Of a DNA stretch of 64,000 bases, positions 33,531 to 45,583 are shown piece after piece. The stretch comes from Hydnum rufescens UP504. Its lineage: Eukaryota > Basidiomycota > Agaricomycetes > Cantharellales > Hydnaceae. The stretch is from NCBI GenBank assembly GCA_014904985.1, contig MU128945.1, positions 248,001-312,000 on the forward strand, in the 5' to 3' direction. The first letter of the stretch is position 1; every line of letters starts with the position of its first letter. The position numbers and the translations under genes are program-made. The notes below the pieces were generated by a model. The model was not told where the DNA came from. It saw nothing but the letters and a program-made list of their open reading frames with translations, and did no database searches.

Positions 33531-35981
33531 TTAAGCAAGACCGCCTTCTCTCAAAATGCCCTCCGATCCCCTACTCGTACCGCCAGCCTTGGAAAATCCA
33601 TTATTGAAGTCCAGCCTCAGTAACAGTCGCTCTGCGCCCCTTCGCACCTCTGCATCCGTCGCCAGATGATTATGGACATCTTTCGTCTTGCGTTTTCCCC
33701 CGATCATCGTCGTGTTGAGATTGTGACTTGATCCAGCAACGAAGAACGTTGTAGCGACAGTAGCGTCTCCATTCCCAAGTGCACTCTGGGACGACAGCGA
33801 CCCAGAAAGGTTCTCGTAGAACGTCTCAAGGAGGTTATTCAATGTCTAACAACCAGGCAAGTCAGGCACAAAGCGGCATTAAGTGAACAGTTCAGCACTC
33901 GCCTCATTGACATCCTGAACTACCTTGGCTCGCTCCCTCACCATTCTCCCGACACCTCCATCTTCCCCTCCTGCGATAGAACCTTCGGCCAAAAGATCGG
34001 GAAGAACATCACCTCCCCATCGTTCAACAGTGGCGACGAAGACTTCACACAGTTCCATGATTGTCTTGATCAATCCTGCAAGGCCAGGATTTGACAATAA
34101 ACTTCCCATGTTCAGGCGTATAGGTAGGCGCTATGGAGTGAGCGCAAAGTTGCAAAGTCAAGGGAAGCGGATGCAGTAGCTCCCAGCTTAACATCTTCCG
34201 TCTTCAAGGGGATGCTCTGAGGGCCCGATGGGGCAGCAGATGCATGGGACAATCGTCTTCCAGCCTCATTTTTTCCATCAACGGCACTTGCAACCGCAGG
34301 AGCCGGGTTCCCGGAGACGCCTGACAAGTTCTGTTTTTTCGCACCACCACCCGCCCCAGACGGAGCCAAAGACGCCTTCAGTCGTTGATACTGCCCTTCC
34401 ACGACATCGAGGCAGATGTACGCCCAGAGCGCATCAAGAAACCATACCATCTCCCTCACGACCCCCCATCCACACCGCAACAGATCTCTCCTTCCTCCTC
34501 CATCATGCGTATCCCCACCCTCACCCAGGCGAACCCATCGTCGTCGCATGCGTTGCGAATTCGACAGGGACGACCAGCATGCCATGACACGTTGGTGAGT
34601 GTGGCGTATGGAGGAGAAGTACGCAAAGAGGTGAGTATACGAACGGAGATCAGTTGGTGTCAGGAAGAGATCAAGAGGCCAAGCGAGCGTGTAGCCTAGT
34701 TCGAGAGGCATGCCGAGAAGAGTGGTTGTGAAGTCAACTGTTGAGGACGTGGAATGGACAGACAGGGTCGATAGGTCTGGATTGGCATTGAAAGAGGGGA
34801 TAAATGGACGGACGGGCCCCGTGGGAAGTGTGAAGCGCAAACGAGAAAGTGTGGGGTCATACTGTGCAGATGTTCCAAGGGATGCACGAAGGAGTGCAAG
34901 GGACAGATCTTGTTCCCGGATAATACTGATTCCAGGGGTGCGAGATGACGCCCGAGGCGTGAGTCGCGACAGCTTTAAGCGCTCGATTTCACGAATAAGC
35001 GCCACGCTGAATTCTCCATTACGAAGTAGGAAGTAGTTGGCCCTGATGAAGGATTAGGAAAATTGGCCTACCCAAATATATTAGAAAGACTTACAGCGAG
35101 TCCAGCGCGTCGTCGACGTCTTTGCGCGTCAAGACTGTGGTCCAAAGCCATTCACTCACATTTACACGAATCTGGGCTATCACAGAATCAAATACGTGTC
35201 TGTCCTGTGGCAGAACTTTGGACAACATCTTTGTGTGCATCACTGCAATGCTACGAGGGAGTTGCTGCTGCTGTGATCTATGCCCGCGAGCTGCCTTGAC
35301 AGTCGCGATGGCCCTTCCAACGTATGCAATGGATTCTCGTGAATCAGGTGAGACGCAATTAGGCATCATTCGAGCATTGAGCTGATGAGGATTTGTCTTT
35401 GCAAAGGGATCTTTCGCGCTGAGAGCCCCGTGCACGACATAGGCAGTAAGATGCACTTGCCAAACACGTTGCACTGCTAGAGCCAAGTCTGCCATAATTT
35501 CCGAGACACGTTCTACTCCAACCCGGCTGCGCTCAAGCAAAAGGTCGATGAGCGAACCAGGGGATATGTTCGTCGGGCCCAATCGTTGAATGTGATTAAT
35601 AAGAGATTCCAGCGCGGCGAGGGGTCCATCCCATTGAGAGAAGGTTGCCTTTAGAGAAGCGAGCGGCACGAACGAACCACTTGCAACAATTTCATCGTCG
35701 CGCTGAAGGACTTTGGCTTCGGTCTGAACAACAAGATTCTCGTACTCGCTAAGAACCACCCTAACAGCAGCCATCATGCTCGACAGATACTCGGATGTCC
35801 CACTAAGAGTTCCTACAGAAGACTTGAGTGTTCGATACCTGCCGGCAATTCGAGACAGATATTCCAATGACTGTTGCTCTCCAGGATGCAGCAATTCTTC
35901 GAACGCCGGGTCTAGCTTTCCCGATTCCAGAAATAGTGCAGACGGGTGTCCAGCAAGGAGAAGAATAAGCTCTGCGATCAT
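33531..35981 (-). CDS. GCP4: Gamma-tubulin complex component 4-like protein (Spc97/Spc98 family)
   Basis: Subunit of the gamma-tubulin ring complex that nucleates microtubules. The ATG at 35981 gives MIAELILLLAGHPSALFLES, which fits the N-terminus of GCP4 proteins. The GRIP1 part follows (HPGEQQSLEYLSRIAGRYR, VLSEYENLVVQTEAKVLQRD). The second exon, joined through CTG/GCC, starts ANYFLLRNGEFSVALIREIE, the strongest family landmark. It continues through TTTLLGMPLELGYTLAWPLD and MVWFLDALWAYICLDVVEGQY. Later exons carry LCEVFVATVERW and end GILREGGLA, stop at 33531. The length of about 700-750 residues is near that of GCP4. Internal Ser/Ala/Gly-rich inserts are basidiomycete-like. GCP4 is favoured over GCP5/6 because of length and the N-terminus. 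Confidence 0.82.
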
Positions 35982-37941
35982 GACGCGCTTCAGCCCAAGA
36001 TTTTGCTCAGTAACGCGTCTCGCGCTTCAAGTTGGCCGGCATGTCCCGGTGCGTGCGAGATCCTCTTTTTCGGTTTCCACTACTGCGTCGTGTAAACTCT
36101 TCGAAGCCTGGGAGAATTGCTTTGCGGCTGCTGGTTTCAAGTCCCTCACGCGATAATCTCAATTGTTACTGCATTTGCAAGTGAAAAGAATCCACCCTTG
36201 AGACCTCTCCTCTTATGTCCCATTCGATTCCTCGCATTCCATATGTTCTCTTGAGTCGGTGGCCTTGCCAAGGTCCAATTTTTATCTCGTGACAAGGAAA
36301 CCCTGGACCCTACATATGCCGCCGTGGAGTACCATTCTGGGGGCGCGCATGTGTTCTTCGATGCTTTTGCTTCTTTTTTTTTTCACCCAGTCTGACCCCA
36401 CAGCGGGTATGCTCGGGTGTCCGTCGCAGTCCAGCGCCCAAACGCCTTGCATACATTCAATATGACAGTGCGGTGGCCGACTCGACTCTTGGATTACATT
36501 AAGCCTTGCCGTGACTTGGCTCGAACCGCTCGCCTCACGATTTTGGGCCGATGATATGGACGCCACCGCCATGCCGTGCGTGGGTTTCTCGATACGCTCT
36601 TTGGCTTTCGGTCTCACAATCATACCAAGCGAAATTCATGGACCTTGCTGCACCCATGAATGAATGCGGATCGAAGGCTCCAATCAAATCAGCACGGACC
36701 AAATACCAAATGACTTTGCATAGGTGTGGTTACTATCTAATTTATAATTATTAAAACATAAATATTTGACCATATATCCACCTCGTCCGATCACTTTACG
36801 TTAGTAATACCGCGGACTCGATTCCTTTCGGAACTTTTAAAAAGAAAGCCTCATGGTGCTGTCATCGCTTCACTTCCTGCTCAAATTTATCCGCTTCCAT
36901 CATTTGAATGCATTCCTTTTCATCCTTCTGCAACAAAGGCCTTAATGTAAAAGGGAGTCATGGCGACATGCCCAGGGGTTTCCGCGCCCCCAAATTCATA
37001 GTTTTTCCGATGGGAACCACCTGTGCCTCAAAGCCGAGTGCTGCCACGCTGCTAGAGGATCCCTATGACATGTCAAATATTATACTAGGGGGAGCCACTC
37101 GTGGATGAACTCAAGCCGATCTCGAGGCCCCAGTATGAGCGCGCTCGAGCATTTGCTGTAGAATCAAATATACTGTGCCTAGTTTTCGCAAGCTGATTGC
37201 ACCATGATGCTGGGATCCAGTCTATGCCCTCACAAGCAACCATCCTGCATATATAAATTATGCCCCAAATTGGGAAAGAATGAAATGCGGCGAGACTGTT
37301 GTACGTAGGCATGAAGGACTATAGGTCTAATGAGGAATCAGAGCGCTGGGGACTGGCCGAAACACATAATTTATACCCCTTGTAAACGCCTAATCCCCAC
37401 AGGCAGCCCAATGTGGTATATAAGAGGAGTTCCCACCACGACCACCACCAGCGCCAAAAATATTACTGCAATGCTGCAATTTCAAGTATAGATATTCGAT
37501 CCCCAAATCGAGCCCATCGATCGGATCTGAAGATATATACCGGACACCAATTCCGGCTTTTTTTTTGGCATGCTCGAGCGTCGACTTGGATACGCAGGGC
37601 TGCTGCTCAGAGACACTGCATCATCGATCATCGCACAGGAAGCAGAGGTCTAGCCGACGACGAGACCGTCTTGGCAAAACAAATAATAGCAAGCTCGGCC
37701 AATAAATAGGAACAGAAGCACAGCGCGCAAATCACGTCGAAGGCAAATCGGCTTCTTCTCTGCTCGCGATTTTTCTCGAATCATGCCGACAGACGAAGGG
37801 CAGGGATCTCCGGTAGCTCATAATTCGGGAGGGAAACGCGATGATTCAGGGCAGTGGATAAAGGAGGGGGAAAGGTCCTAGGATCATTTGGACTGTGCCA
37901 CGTAACGAGATACAGTAAATAGGAACACGAGGCAAAACTTG
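35982..37941. other. Intergenic stretch between GCP4 and the membrane-protein gene
   Basis: On the minus strand at about 36,150-36,010 two overlapping frames read like a short helical protein end (KQFSQASKSLHDAVVETEKE and QLEARDALLSKILG), but they need a one-base shift and have no start. A good TATA (TATATAAG) on the plus strand at about 37,415 has no recognisable gene behind it. Otherwise I see nothing. Confidence 0.4.
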
Positions 37942-39074
37942 TCAGTAGGGTGCAAGAGGAACGGGTGGGGGAGGGCTGGAACTCAACTCGTAAACGGCAG
38001 GAGCAATTTGGTCAGGAGGTTGTTGACCCCAGTAACCCCCAGGATGGAGAGTACCGGACGTCACCTCAGTTGATGAATAGTCAGTGGCCTGGGCCTGGGC
38101 CGTAGATCCATTAGGGATACCACCCTTCGTCTGGCGCCTGCGCATCAAGAAGAACAGGGCAAAGCTATGAGGCAAGACCGACTACGCCTCCTACAACACC
38201 ACCAGCGATGGCGCCTGCGTGATTGTTACTGGAACGAACGGCCGGGGTGGGTGTGGCGGAACTAGTAGTTGCGGACGGAGAGCTGCTGGAGGAAGACGAG
38301 GTTGAGGTTGATACTGCAGAACTCGTCGTAGCCGCGTCAACAGGAATCACAACAAAATGATCAACCTAAAGTCCGGCACTTCAAGTTCGGAGCAGAATGG
38401 ACAGGACTTGATAACGACGTACGTTGATTTCCCCGTAACCAGAACCGAACGTCCCACGAGCATCAAATTGGTTGCGTATGTAGATTCGGTGTACGGCTGG
38501 GGATAGGGATGCTACGGAATAAAGCAGAACAGGGAAAGCGGTTCCTGGGGAGGATTTATTATAATAGTCGACTACTTGGACAAGGCTATCGTCGATGGAA
38601 ACCGTGGCGTTTCCGCCATCGGATCGCTGATATCCCCTGCAGAGGGAATCCTGGTCAGACTGAGCATACGTCAAGGGGAATATGACGCTTACCACCACTG
38701 GAAAGTGACACTGGTATATAAGATATGTCAAGAGATCTGGAGAATAAAGAGAGCCAAAGGGTGCAAAAAGGACTCACGTAGGGTCTACAATCACACTCGG
38801 TGAGCATCCAGGGAAAAAACAAAATGAAAATAAACAGATACACACAGGGGGTTGTCCAGTTCACGGCGGACAGATTTGTTTGTTTGGTTGAGAACACCGC
38901 GACTGAAGTGTTTGCCTCAGTTTGGAAGCCCCCAGGAGCGATATACGTGCCCCAGCTAGAGTCTGGGGTATAGGTGATAGTGGCATTGAGCGAGCCGACC
39001 TCGTATGGTTGAGGGGCTGGCGCTGCGGCTGCGAGCAGGGCAACGCTGCCTAAAACAGCGAGAGGAGCAAGCAT
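37942..39074 (-). CDS. Secretory-pathway single-pass membrane protein
   Basis: No named family. The ATG at 39074 opens a signal peptide (MLAPLAVLGSVALLAAAAPA) and a lumenal domain with several N-glycosylation sequons (LNATITYTPDSSWGTYIAP, NTSV, NATVS, NKSS). A long Ser/Thr-rich stretch follows (TTSSAVSTSTSSSSSSSP), then a glycine/valine membrane helix (GAIAGGVVGGVVGLA), whose codons are split by an intron, and a basic stop-transfer LMRRRQTKGG. The cytoplasmic tail is Pro-rich and ends PPPPVPLAPY, stop at 37942. This layout (signal, extracellular sensor-like domain, mucin-like stalk, one helix, short tail) is common in Agaricomycete surface proteins of unknown role. At least four introns are present. 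Confidence 0.75.
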
Positions 39075-40005
39075 AACAGAGTACTACGAGGACCTGCGAA
39101 CTGTATATCCTGAGCGCCAAAAGGACCCTCACGCTACAATTCGGGCCAAAACCCTCCGTCAAATCCGGGAAAATAGTGATTTGGACGATAGTAAGAATAC
39201 TGTTGCGTACAGTAATAGGCCTCTAGGTTGCTCGAAGATCTAGTTGCCACAACTGCTCAACTGACTTGGGTTGAGTTAAGTCAAATCGAGTCCTGAGTTC
39301 TTTTTTTTCCTCCCGAACTACGATAAACTGTGGCGTGTTTTTGCCGCAGTGTGAAAAAGAATGCATTCAAATGATAGAAGTCGCTGGGATAGCGGAGTAT
39401 CATTGGAAACAACCTTCTGAATCCTGGATGTTCGCCCGCGGGGAGATGAAACATTTAACACGTCAATGACCAACATCCTCAGATTTGGTAGGATGGACCT
39501 TCAAGTGATAAAAATTTCAACTAGTGGCCGTGATTACAATGAAATGAAACTATAGAGTGTGGGCAATCTAATAAGCCAAAAAGGCCTCAAACCCGCCGAG
39601 AGCCAGACGCCGACTTAAGCGCTCAGCTACCAAACTGCATTAGAATCCGTGGGAGTTGGTGGCTTGCTCCGCCAGCCGGATTTTGTCCTTCTCAAGTCCG
39701 TGAAATTTGACCCTCTCAGTAGCCGAACATCCGTGAATTTGTGATCTGGTATGCCTTGGAGCTCGAAACATCCGTGAACGCGGATCTACGTTATAAAACA
39801 ATCCACAAAGCGCTTTTCTCCTCCATCAATGCGATCTCTATCAGCTTCCAATTGTTTGTTCCCATCATTATCGCCGGGCACCTTTGTCTCCAACTTCGAC
39901 TCTTTTGCCGAGATCTTCCACTCCTCTTGTAAGATAGCGAGAACCTCGAACAGCACTAGTACCAAATCGCGGCAAGTCGTGACCGTGACTCCTCTGTGAC
40001 TCACT
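39075..40005. other. Intergenic; contains a tRNA-like relic
   Basis: Promoter space of two divergent genes. On the minus strand an A-box-like TAGCTGAGCGC (39619-39629) and a B-box-like GGTTTGAGGCC (39583-39593) lie at tRNA-like spacing, but no acceptor stem can be formed. It may be a tRNA-derived SINE fragment. Confidence 0.3.
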
Positions 40006-41718
40006 ATGAACCTCGCTACCGATCTGTCTCCTGCTCAAAGAGTTGCGTATCTACAAACACTCCCTGCAATTCGGGAGAGATGCGGGCGTGTGTATGAATT
40101 GGCAAAACTGGGGAAGCTAGAGCACTTTGATTATCATCCCGAGAAGGAATCTGACGTCGTCGATTTTTGTATCGAAATCATTCAAGTCGGTTCAATGCAT
40201 GCTCTTTTTGACAGTAGAAATGACACGCCCCTTGTTCCCAGCGCGATTTCGACACCAACTACACTTTCGCAAGCGATCTGGTCCTATATACATTACCGAT
40301 TTCTTACTAAATTATTCCACCATTGGCACAGTAGATCCCGCCTCATAGTCGTTGGAGACATTTTGACACTGGAAGAGAACGCATCGGCCCTCTCCTCAAT
40401 AGCTGGGCGTCTGCCGATAAAACTGAGGTCACCAAGCGCCTGATCGATCTCTTTCTCGTTTCTGTACTCCTGGACGCTGGCGCTGGGAACCGATGGGTCT
40501 ACACTGAAAGACACACCGGGAACAAGTTCTCTCGGTCTGAGGGATTGGCCATTGCGAGTCTGGATGCGTTTCTGGAAGGATACTTCTCTGGCGAGAAATC
40601 CCAGCCATTTCGTGTTGATGGTATGTACTATTTATACCTCTCTCCCCTACTGTTTTTGGATGACGCGGCGGACATCCACGATGAAGCCAATGGACTATCG
40701 CTCATCTCCGTGGCAGAATATCGCAGCGACATTCCAGGTTGATGAAACCTCGAACCCCATGTCTGGGCTTGAAGGTCGCACATCACTTCTCTCCAATCTT
40801 TCTCAAGCTCTCCGCACCAGTCCCGAATTTTTTGGGGTCGATGCTCGTCCCGGAAATCTCATAGGTGCGGATCTTGTGATCGATAGCCCGAAAACATGCT
40901 TAATCCCTATGTCCCACAGACTTCCTCACGAAGGAATCCCAACCAGATGGAGTAAATCGAAAAGTGCATATATCGGCACTCTTCCATGCGTTGATCCAGG
41001 GCTTGGCCCCCATCTGGCCAGTGCGCAACCAGCTCGCCGGAATCTCGCTCGGCGATGTGTGGTCATGCAACGCACTCGTATCAGAGGCCTCCACTGGGAT
41101 CCCTGCTGGCGCTAAATTTAACCCATCCTCCCGGGATCCGGTCGCAGACGATCTTGTGCCGTTCCACAAGTTGACGCAATGGCTGACGTACAGCCTCGTG
41201 GAGCCGCTCGAGAAGGTCCTCGGATGGAAGGTGGAAGGCATGGAGGATATGACTGGTTTGCCTGAGTATCGCAATGGTGGGGAGGTTCCATGATCGTCTT
41301 TCTTGTCTTCGTACTCTGACTGAGGCTTTGTTGTGTAAGGTGGCTTATTGGTCGATTTCGGGGTGTTAACGCTGCGCCAGGAAACGATCTCGTCGTTCTA
41401 CCCTGATCCAAATTCAGACATTCCGCTCTTGCCTCCTTCGCATTCGGCGATTATCGAATGGCGAGCGATGACTGTCATTGAATTGTATGTCTCGTCGCCA
41501 TTATTTGCTTTGTTATCGCTGACTCACGGGAACGTCGCAACGTCACAAGAGACCGTATTGCATCTGCCATTCGCACGAAGCTGGGTGAACCATCTCTGAC
41601 GCTGCCTCAAGTATTAGAGAGTGCCACGTGGAAGGGTGGGCGTGAAATAGCTAGAATCAAGAGGCCTACCACAGGGGGTCCACCTATCGATATTGAAAGT
41701 GATGGAACTGTTTTCTGA
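40006..41718 (+). CDS. URC4: Uracil catabolism protein 4 (URC4, DUF1688)
   Basis: Member of the DUF1688 family, needed in yeasts for the URC route of uracil degradation; the biochemical step is not settled. The ATG at 40006 opens TDLSPAQRVAYLQTLPAIRE, then HPEKESDVVDFCIEII, typical of the family. Spliced exons give TKRLIDLFLVSVLLDAGAGN, RWVYTERHTGNKFSRSEGLA, GLEGRTSLLSNLSQAL, FFGVDARPGNLI, the exon with LAGISLGDVWSCNAL and FHKLTQWLTYSLVEPLEKVL, VDFGVLTLR and EWRAMTVIEL. The C-terminus is PTTGGPPIDIESDGTVF, stop at 41716. Six or seven introns of 50-70 bases. About 440 residues, normal for the family. Confidence 0.88.
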
Positions 41719-42035
41719 TCCATGTGTATTGCTTATGACATGTATCGTGGTGTTTTGTACCTCAACTCAAACCAAGATTGTTATCTGTGTCTGTCACGCA
41801 TCCCGAAGTCAGAGTCTGTTTCTGCTGGAGGCCACACCGCTCCTGTCGAACTACCAGAGACACACAGATCTGTACTGCACATTACGAAGGGCTATGATTC
41901 GTCGAGATAAACAACTAGCCCGCAAGGAGACCATACAGTATCCCTGATGCGAACGCAAGTACATTTTGGACAGGCGGAGTGGCACATAATACACGGACTC
42001 ATAGTCGAGCTACTGCGGGTACCAAGTCCCGCACA
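41719..42035. other. 3' space between the convergent URC4 and CLF1 genes
   Basis: 317 bp between two stop codons; presumably holds both 3' UTRs. No motif seen. Confidence 0.5.
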
Positions 42036-44893
42036 TCATTCCTTATCGGATCCCGAGTCAGATTCTTCATCGGAGGCCTCTTTCCCTGCATCGGACATCT
42101 CCACGTCCTCTGTCACCTGATTCCCGTCTTGAGTCGCCGCCGCAATGGCTATTGCTCCAGCACTGTTCTTGGCCTGAGATTCCTTCCACGCATGCGCCAT
42201 CTGGAGGAATTTGAAACCGGTGGGGTTTGCCTTGCGTTCATCATCTGCAAACACCATGTCCCAGTCTGATGAGATAGTGAACGGTATTATTCATTAGTAT
42301 CTTCCAATTAGGCCAGAAGCAGTGTGAAATAAAGGATGCCCACATTCTTCTTGATCACCAGCTTCGTTGATCTTTCTTCGTCGTTTGGTCGCTTGTGGCA
42401 TTAAACCTTGTACGTGCGCAACATCCTCAGACGTGCCATGTTCGCTCTCGAATGTCTTCCATGCCTCCAGTAGAGCAACGCGCTATGGAAAGGTGCAAAG
42501 AAAATGTGAAGGCAATATTCTGGAGAATAGAGCACAAGAATCACGCACGTCCGTCCATTCGTGACCCTTGAGATCTTTGTAACCACGTTCGAAGACCGCC
42601 CTGGCCTTCTGTGGATTACCTTTGTTCTCTTCTGCCACGTCTTCTTCCCCCTGTTCCTCTTCGTCACCTGCGCCCGCACCAATATTCGCACCCTCAAATA
42701 GTGCATACGCAATCCACACTTTCACGTGGCCACTCCTGTCCAGCAGGCGCTCGTACAGAGTGCGGGCCCGTTCGCGCTCGCCTTCTTCGACCTCAAGATC
42801 GATATACGCTTTCCATAGTAGCTCGGGCATGTCGAGGGCTTGCTGTTGCGCACCAAGCTCGAAGATCGCGCGGTACGCTGAAGGTCGCCAAGTGTCGATT
42901 CGAGTTCTGCAAACTTGATCCAAGCGCTGCAATTTGTAGGGTCATACTGCACAAATGGCACGTGGTGAGATAACACTTGGTCCTGAATCTACCTCGCTCT
43001 CACCTCAAGATACTTCTCGTATAGGGTGCGTACACGGTCGAATTCGCGCAACTAATGATAACGGTCAAATCACATACCAAATAAATTTGGGCTGTGGCCT
43101 ACCTCGAGCTCCAGCTGAATGTATCCCTTGAACAACGCCTCCTTCGGACACATACCGATAGCAGCCCCAAGGGTCTTTCGAACCGCAACGAGATCCAGCT
43201 GACGAATTTCAAATCTTGCGAGCATGAGCCACAACTTGGCGAATGTAAACCGCTTATGGGGACTAGTTGTATTGCCGTTTTGTATATTTGCTGTGCCCGA
43301 GCGATATCCTACGGATCGAAATAGGGGGAAACATTAGCAAGTCGGCCGGAGACAGCCAATAAAGGGCTCATACCCTCGTTTCGATCTCTTCGAACAGAGC
43401 ATAATTTAGCCATAGGAAAATATATCTCCGCCAGAAGCGCTTTTCGGAACCAGGGGGCACCTGCGCAACTGCACGTTCGTATACCTCCCTGACTTTTTCG
43501 GCATCTGCAGCCGTCTCACCGCCATCTGCACGGTCGGCGCGAAATGCATCCTCTTCCAAGCGTGCGTAATCAAACCAAACGTCATAATTTCGCGGATCAT
43601 TGGTTATTTCTTCTTCGTACTGTATCCGCCGCTTGCCAAGCACAGTGGATTCCACGCCGGCACGATCCCCATGTTGCTTTTCGAACTTTGTATAGGATGC
43701 GTAGAGAGCCGCCGATTTTGAACGGGGAAGACGAGACAATGCGAACTGAAAGAAAAGGATTCGAGTGTATTAGATGAGGGATGATGAAGAGCTTCCCATA
43801 TGAAGTTGAAAAAGACCTTGTAGATAACGCGAGCTCGATCATACTCCTTTAATCGTGTCTCCATACGCGCAAATGCTCCAAAAACGGCTTGTGCTTTCTC
43901 AACCTGTTCTTCATCATCTCCAAAGAATTCAAGTGCTGTCTGGAACACTTGGCGGCACTTTTCTTCGAAGTTACAAGATTACGAGGAGTAGGGTCAGAAT
44001 AACGCCATTGGGTACGGCAGAGAAAGATATTCCCACCGAGATTACTCCGTTCTTCTTCGAATTTGGCCCATTTGACCCATACACGGGGATCGGGTCTAAT
44101 AGCAACCCACCGCTCGTAGATCGTACTGGCCCGGTCGAGCTCCCCATACCGTTCTTCCATTTTTATATATGCTTGCCAGGCTTTATCTTCCGGTTCCCAC
44201 TTCATCCAGCGCTCGAAGACTTGCCGAGCGCCGGGGACATTTTGAAGCAACTCCTCAAGATATACATACTTGTACCAAAGTTGGTCGATGCGGGGGAGAA
44301 GAGTGACTGCCCGGTCAAAGAGGTTGCGTGCATGTTGCACATTCCGAGACTTGAGCTCCTAAAAATATTTACTTTAGCCTTGGGCCGGGAAAGGTCGACG
44401 CAGATGAGAGCGTGCCATTTCAGTGTAGCTCAGCCAAAGACGGATATTCCGACCATCAACATCGAGAGCACGCTCGTAAACGGATCGTGATCTATCAAAT
44501 TCGCCCTGACTGGCTTCCCACGATGCATATGCAGTCCATTCTTTGATCTACAGTCGCAGAAGACGTCTAGTACAGGGCATCTGCATAATAATACGCCATT
44601 CACTCACGTTGCCGCGAGTTCGTCTAATTCGCTCCTCAAATTCTTTACGTTTGCGCCCTCGATACTCATGTAGTTCTTCAAAATCTTCAACGCGTTGCTT
44701 TGGAGCGCGGAAGGCGACTTCTTGTCTTTCTTGGGCCTAATTTAATTATTCGCGCAAGTTCAAGTTCAGGCTGGGGAAATAATACAGGACGAAAGCAGCA
44801 TACCTCACGAAGGAGCTGTTCGGCGGTGATCTGGATTGCAGCAGGGGCCCGGTTCTTCACGCGCGGGGCGCGCGCATCTGTTTGGTGGCTCAT
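42036..44893 (-). CDS. CLF1: Pre-mRNA splicing factor CLF1/Syf3 (crooked-neck-like, HAT repeats)
   Basis: Scaffold of the NineTeen complex in the spliceosome. The start ATG at 44893 gives [20 protein letters not shown] and [16 protein letters not shown] series of HAT (half-a-TPR) repeats covers most of the protein, for example [80 protein letters not shown] and [15 protein letters not shown], and later [16 protein letters not shown] and [20 protein letters not shown]. The tail is acidic ([20 protein letters not shown]), stop at 42036. Ten or so introns. The length of about 740 residues and the repeat pattern match the family. No defect was seen. Confidence 0.92.
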
Positions 44894-45253
44894 CAATGGG
44901 CCTCGGTAATTTCCGACGGTGAGCGGATAGCTCCGTCGCCATGTAGTGAACATCCACACGCAGGACCTGATTCTTTATTTGCAAGAAGGCTTTGATCACG
45001 TAGAAGTGCACCCCATAAATTCATTCTGGCCGCTCCTATTCTACATAGATGGGGTACATATCCTGGTCCATGAACCATCAGAGACTAGAAGGATAGCAGT
45101 GCCCAATTAGCAGAAGCATTGCCGCAACTGGAGTCATCTGTCAAGCAAGCTGATTGATTACAAATCGCTGGTTGGATCAGGGTGGTGAAAGTCTTTTTTA
45201 TGTACCACAGCGGGCTGCCTATGGGTAGCCATAAGGCGCCTAGGGCGGCCCTT

Positions 45254-45465
45254 TTACAAGGATATTATTAGATTTGTTTCCTCTCGCGCTCCTCCTTTCC
45301 TGCGGATTTCCTCGTGGAACTCGTAGTGTGCTATTCTCCTCTGCTGATCCGGCTTTCTCTTTTTGACTCTCTGCATGACAGTCTGGTCGGATCAGGTGAA
45401 TTATACTGACATATAGTCGCCAAAGGATCATAATTGTGAAATGAGAATTACATTGGTTTGGGCAT
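45254..45465 (-). CDS. Possible very small gene, 43 residues, two exons
   Basis: A two-exon reading (ATG at 45465, intron GTAATT ... GCAGAG, stop at 45254) gives MPKPIVKKRKPDQQRRIAHY followed by EFHEEIRRKGGAREETNLII and SL. The composition (basic, helical, charged repeats) looks protein-like. I do not recognise a family. The acceptor was chosen to keep frame. It fills an otherwise empty 690-bp gap between CLF1 and the ankyrin gene. Confidence 0.25.
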
Positions 45466-45583
45466 TCCGTAGCTATAGTGAAAAGCCTAACAAAGCAGGG
45501 AGCTTCTGCATAGTAGGGGCTCCACGTCTATCGGACAGATGGACAAGCACATGGGGAAGGAGAGATCCATCATACCACTAATT

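Noticed and set aside
36010..36150. Minus-strand peptide just upstream of GCP4 (KQFSQASKSLHDAVVETEKE, QLEARDALLSKILG)
   Set aside because: It looks protein-like, but needs a one-base shift, has no start and no recognisable family. It may be the end of a small gene damaged by an indel.
36282..36623. 113-residue minus-strand open frame
   Set aside because: No motif and no upstream or downstream exon partners; read as chance.
37413..37709. Open frame behind a good TATA box
   Set aside because: There is no ATG in place and the composition is random; the TATA may be fortuitous.
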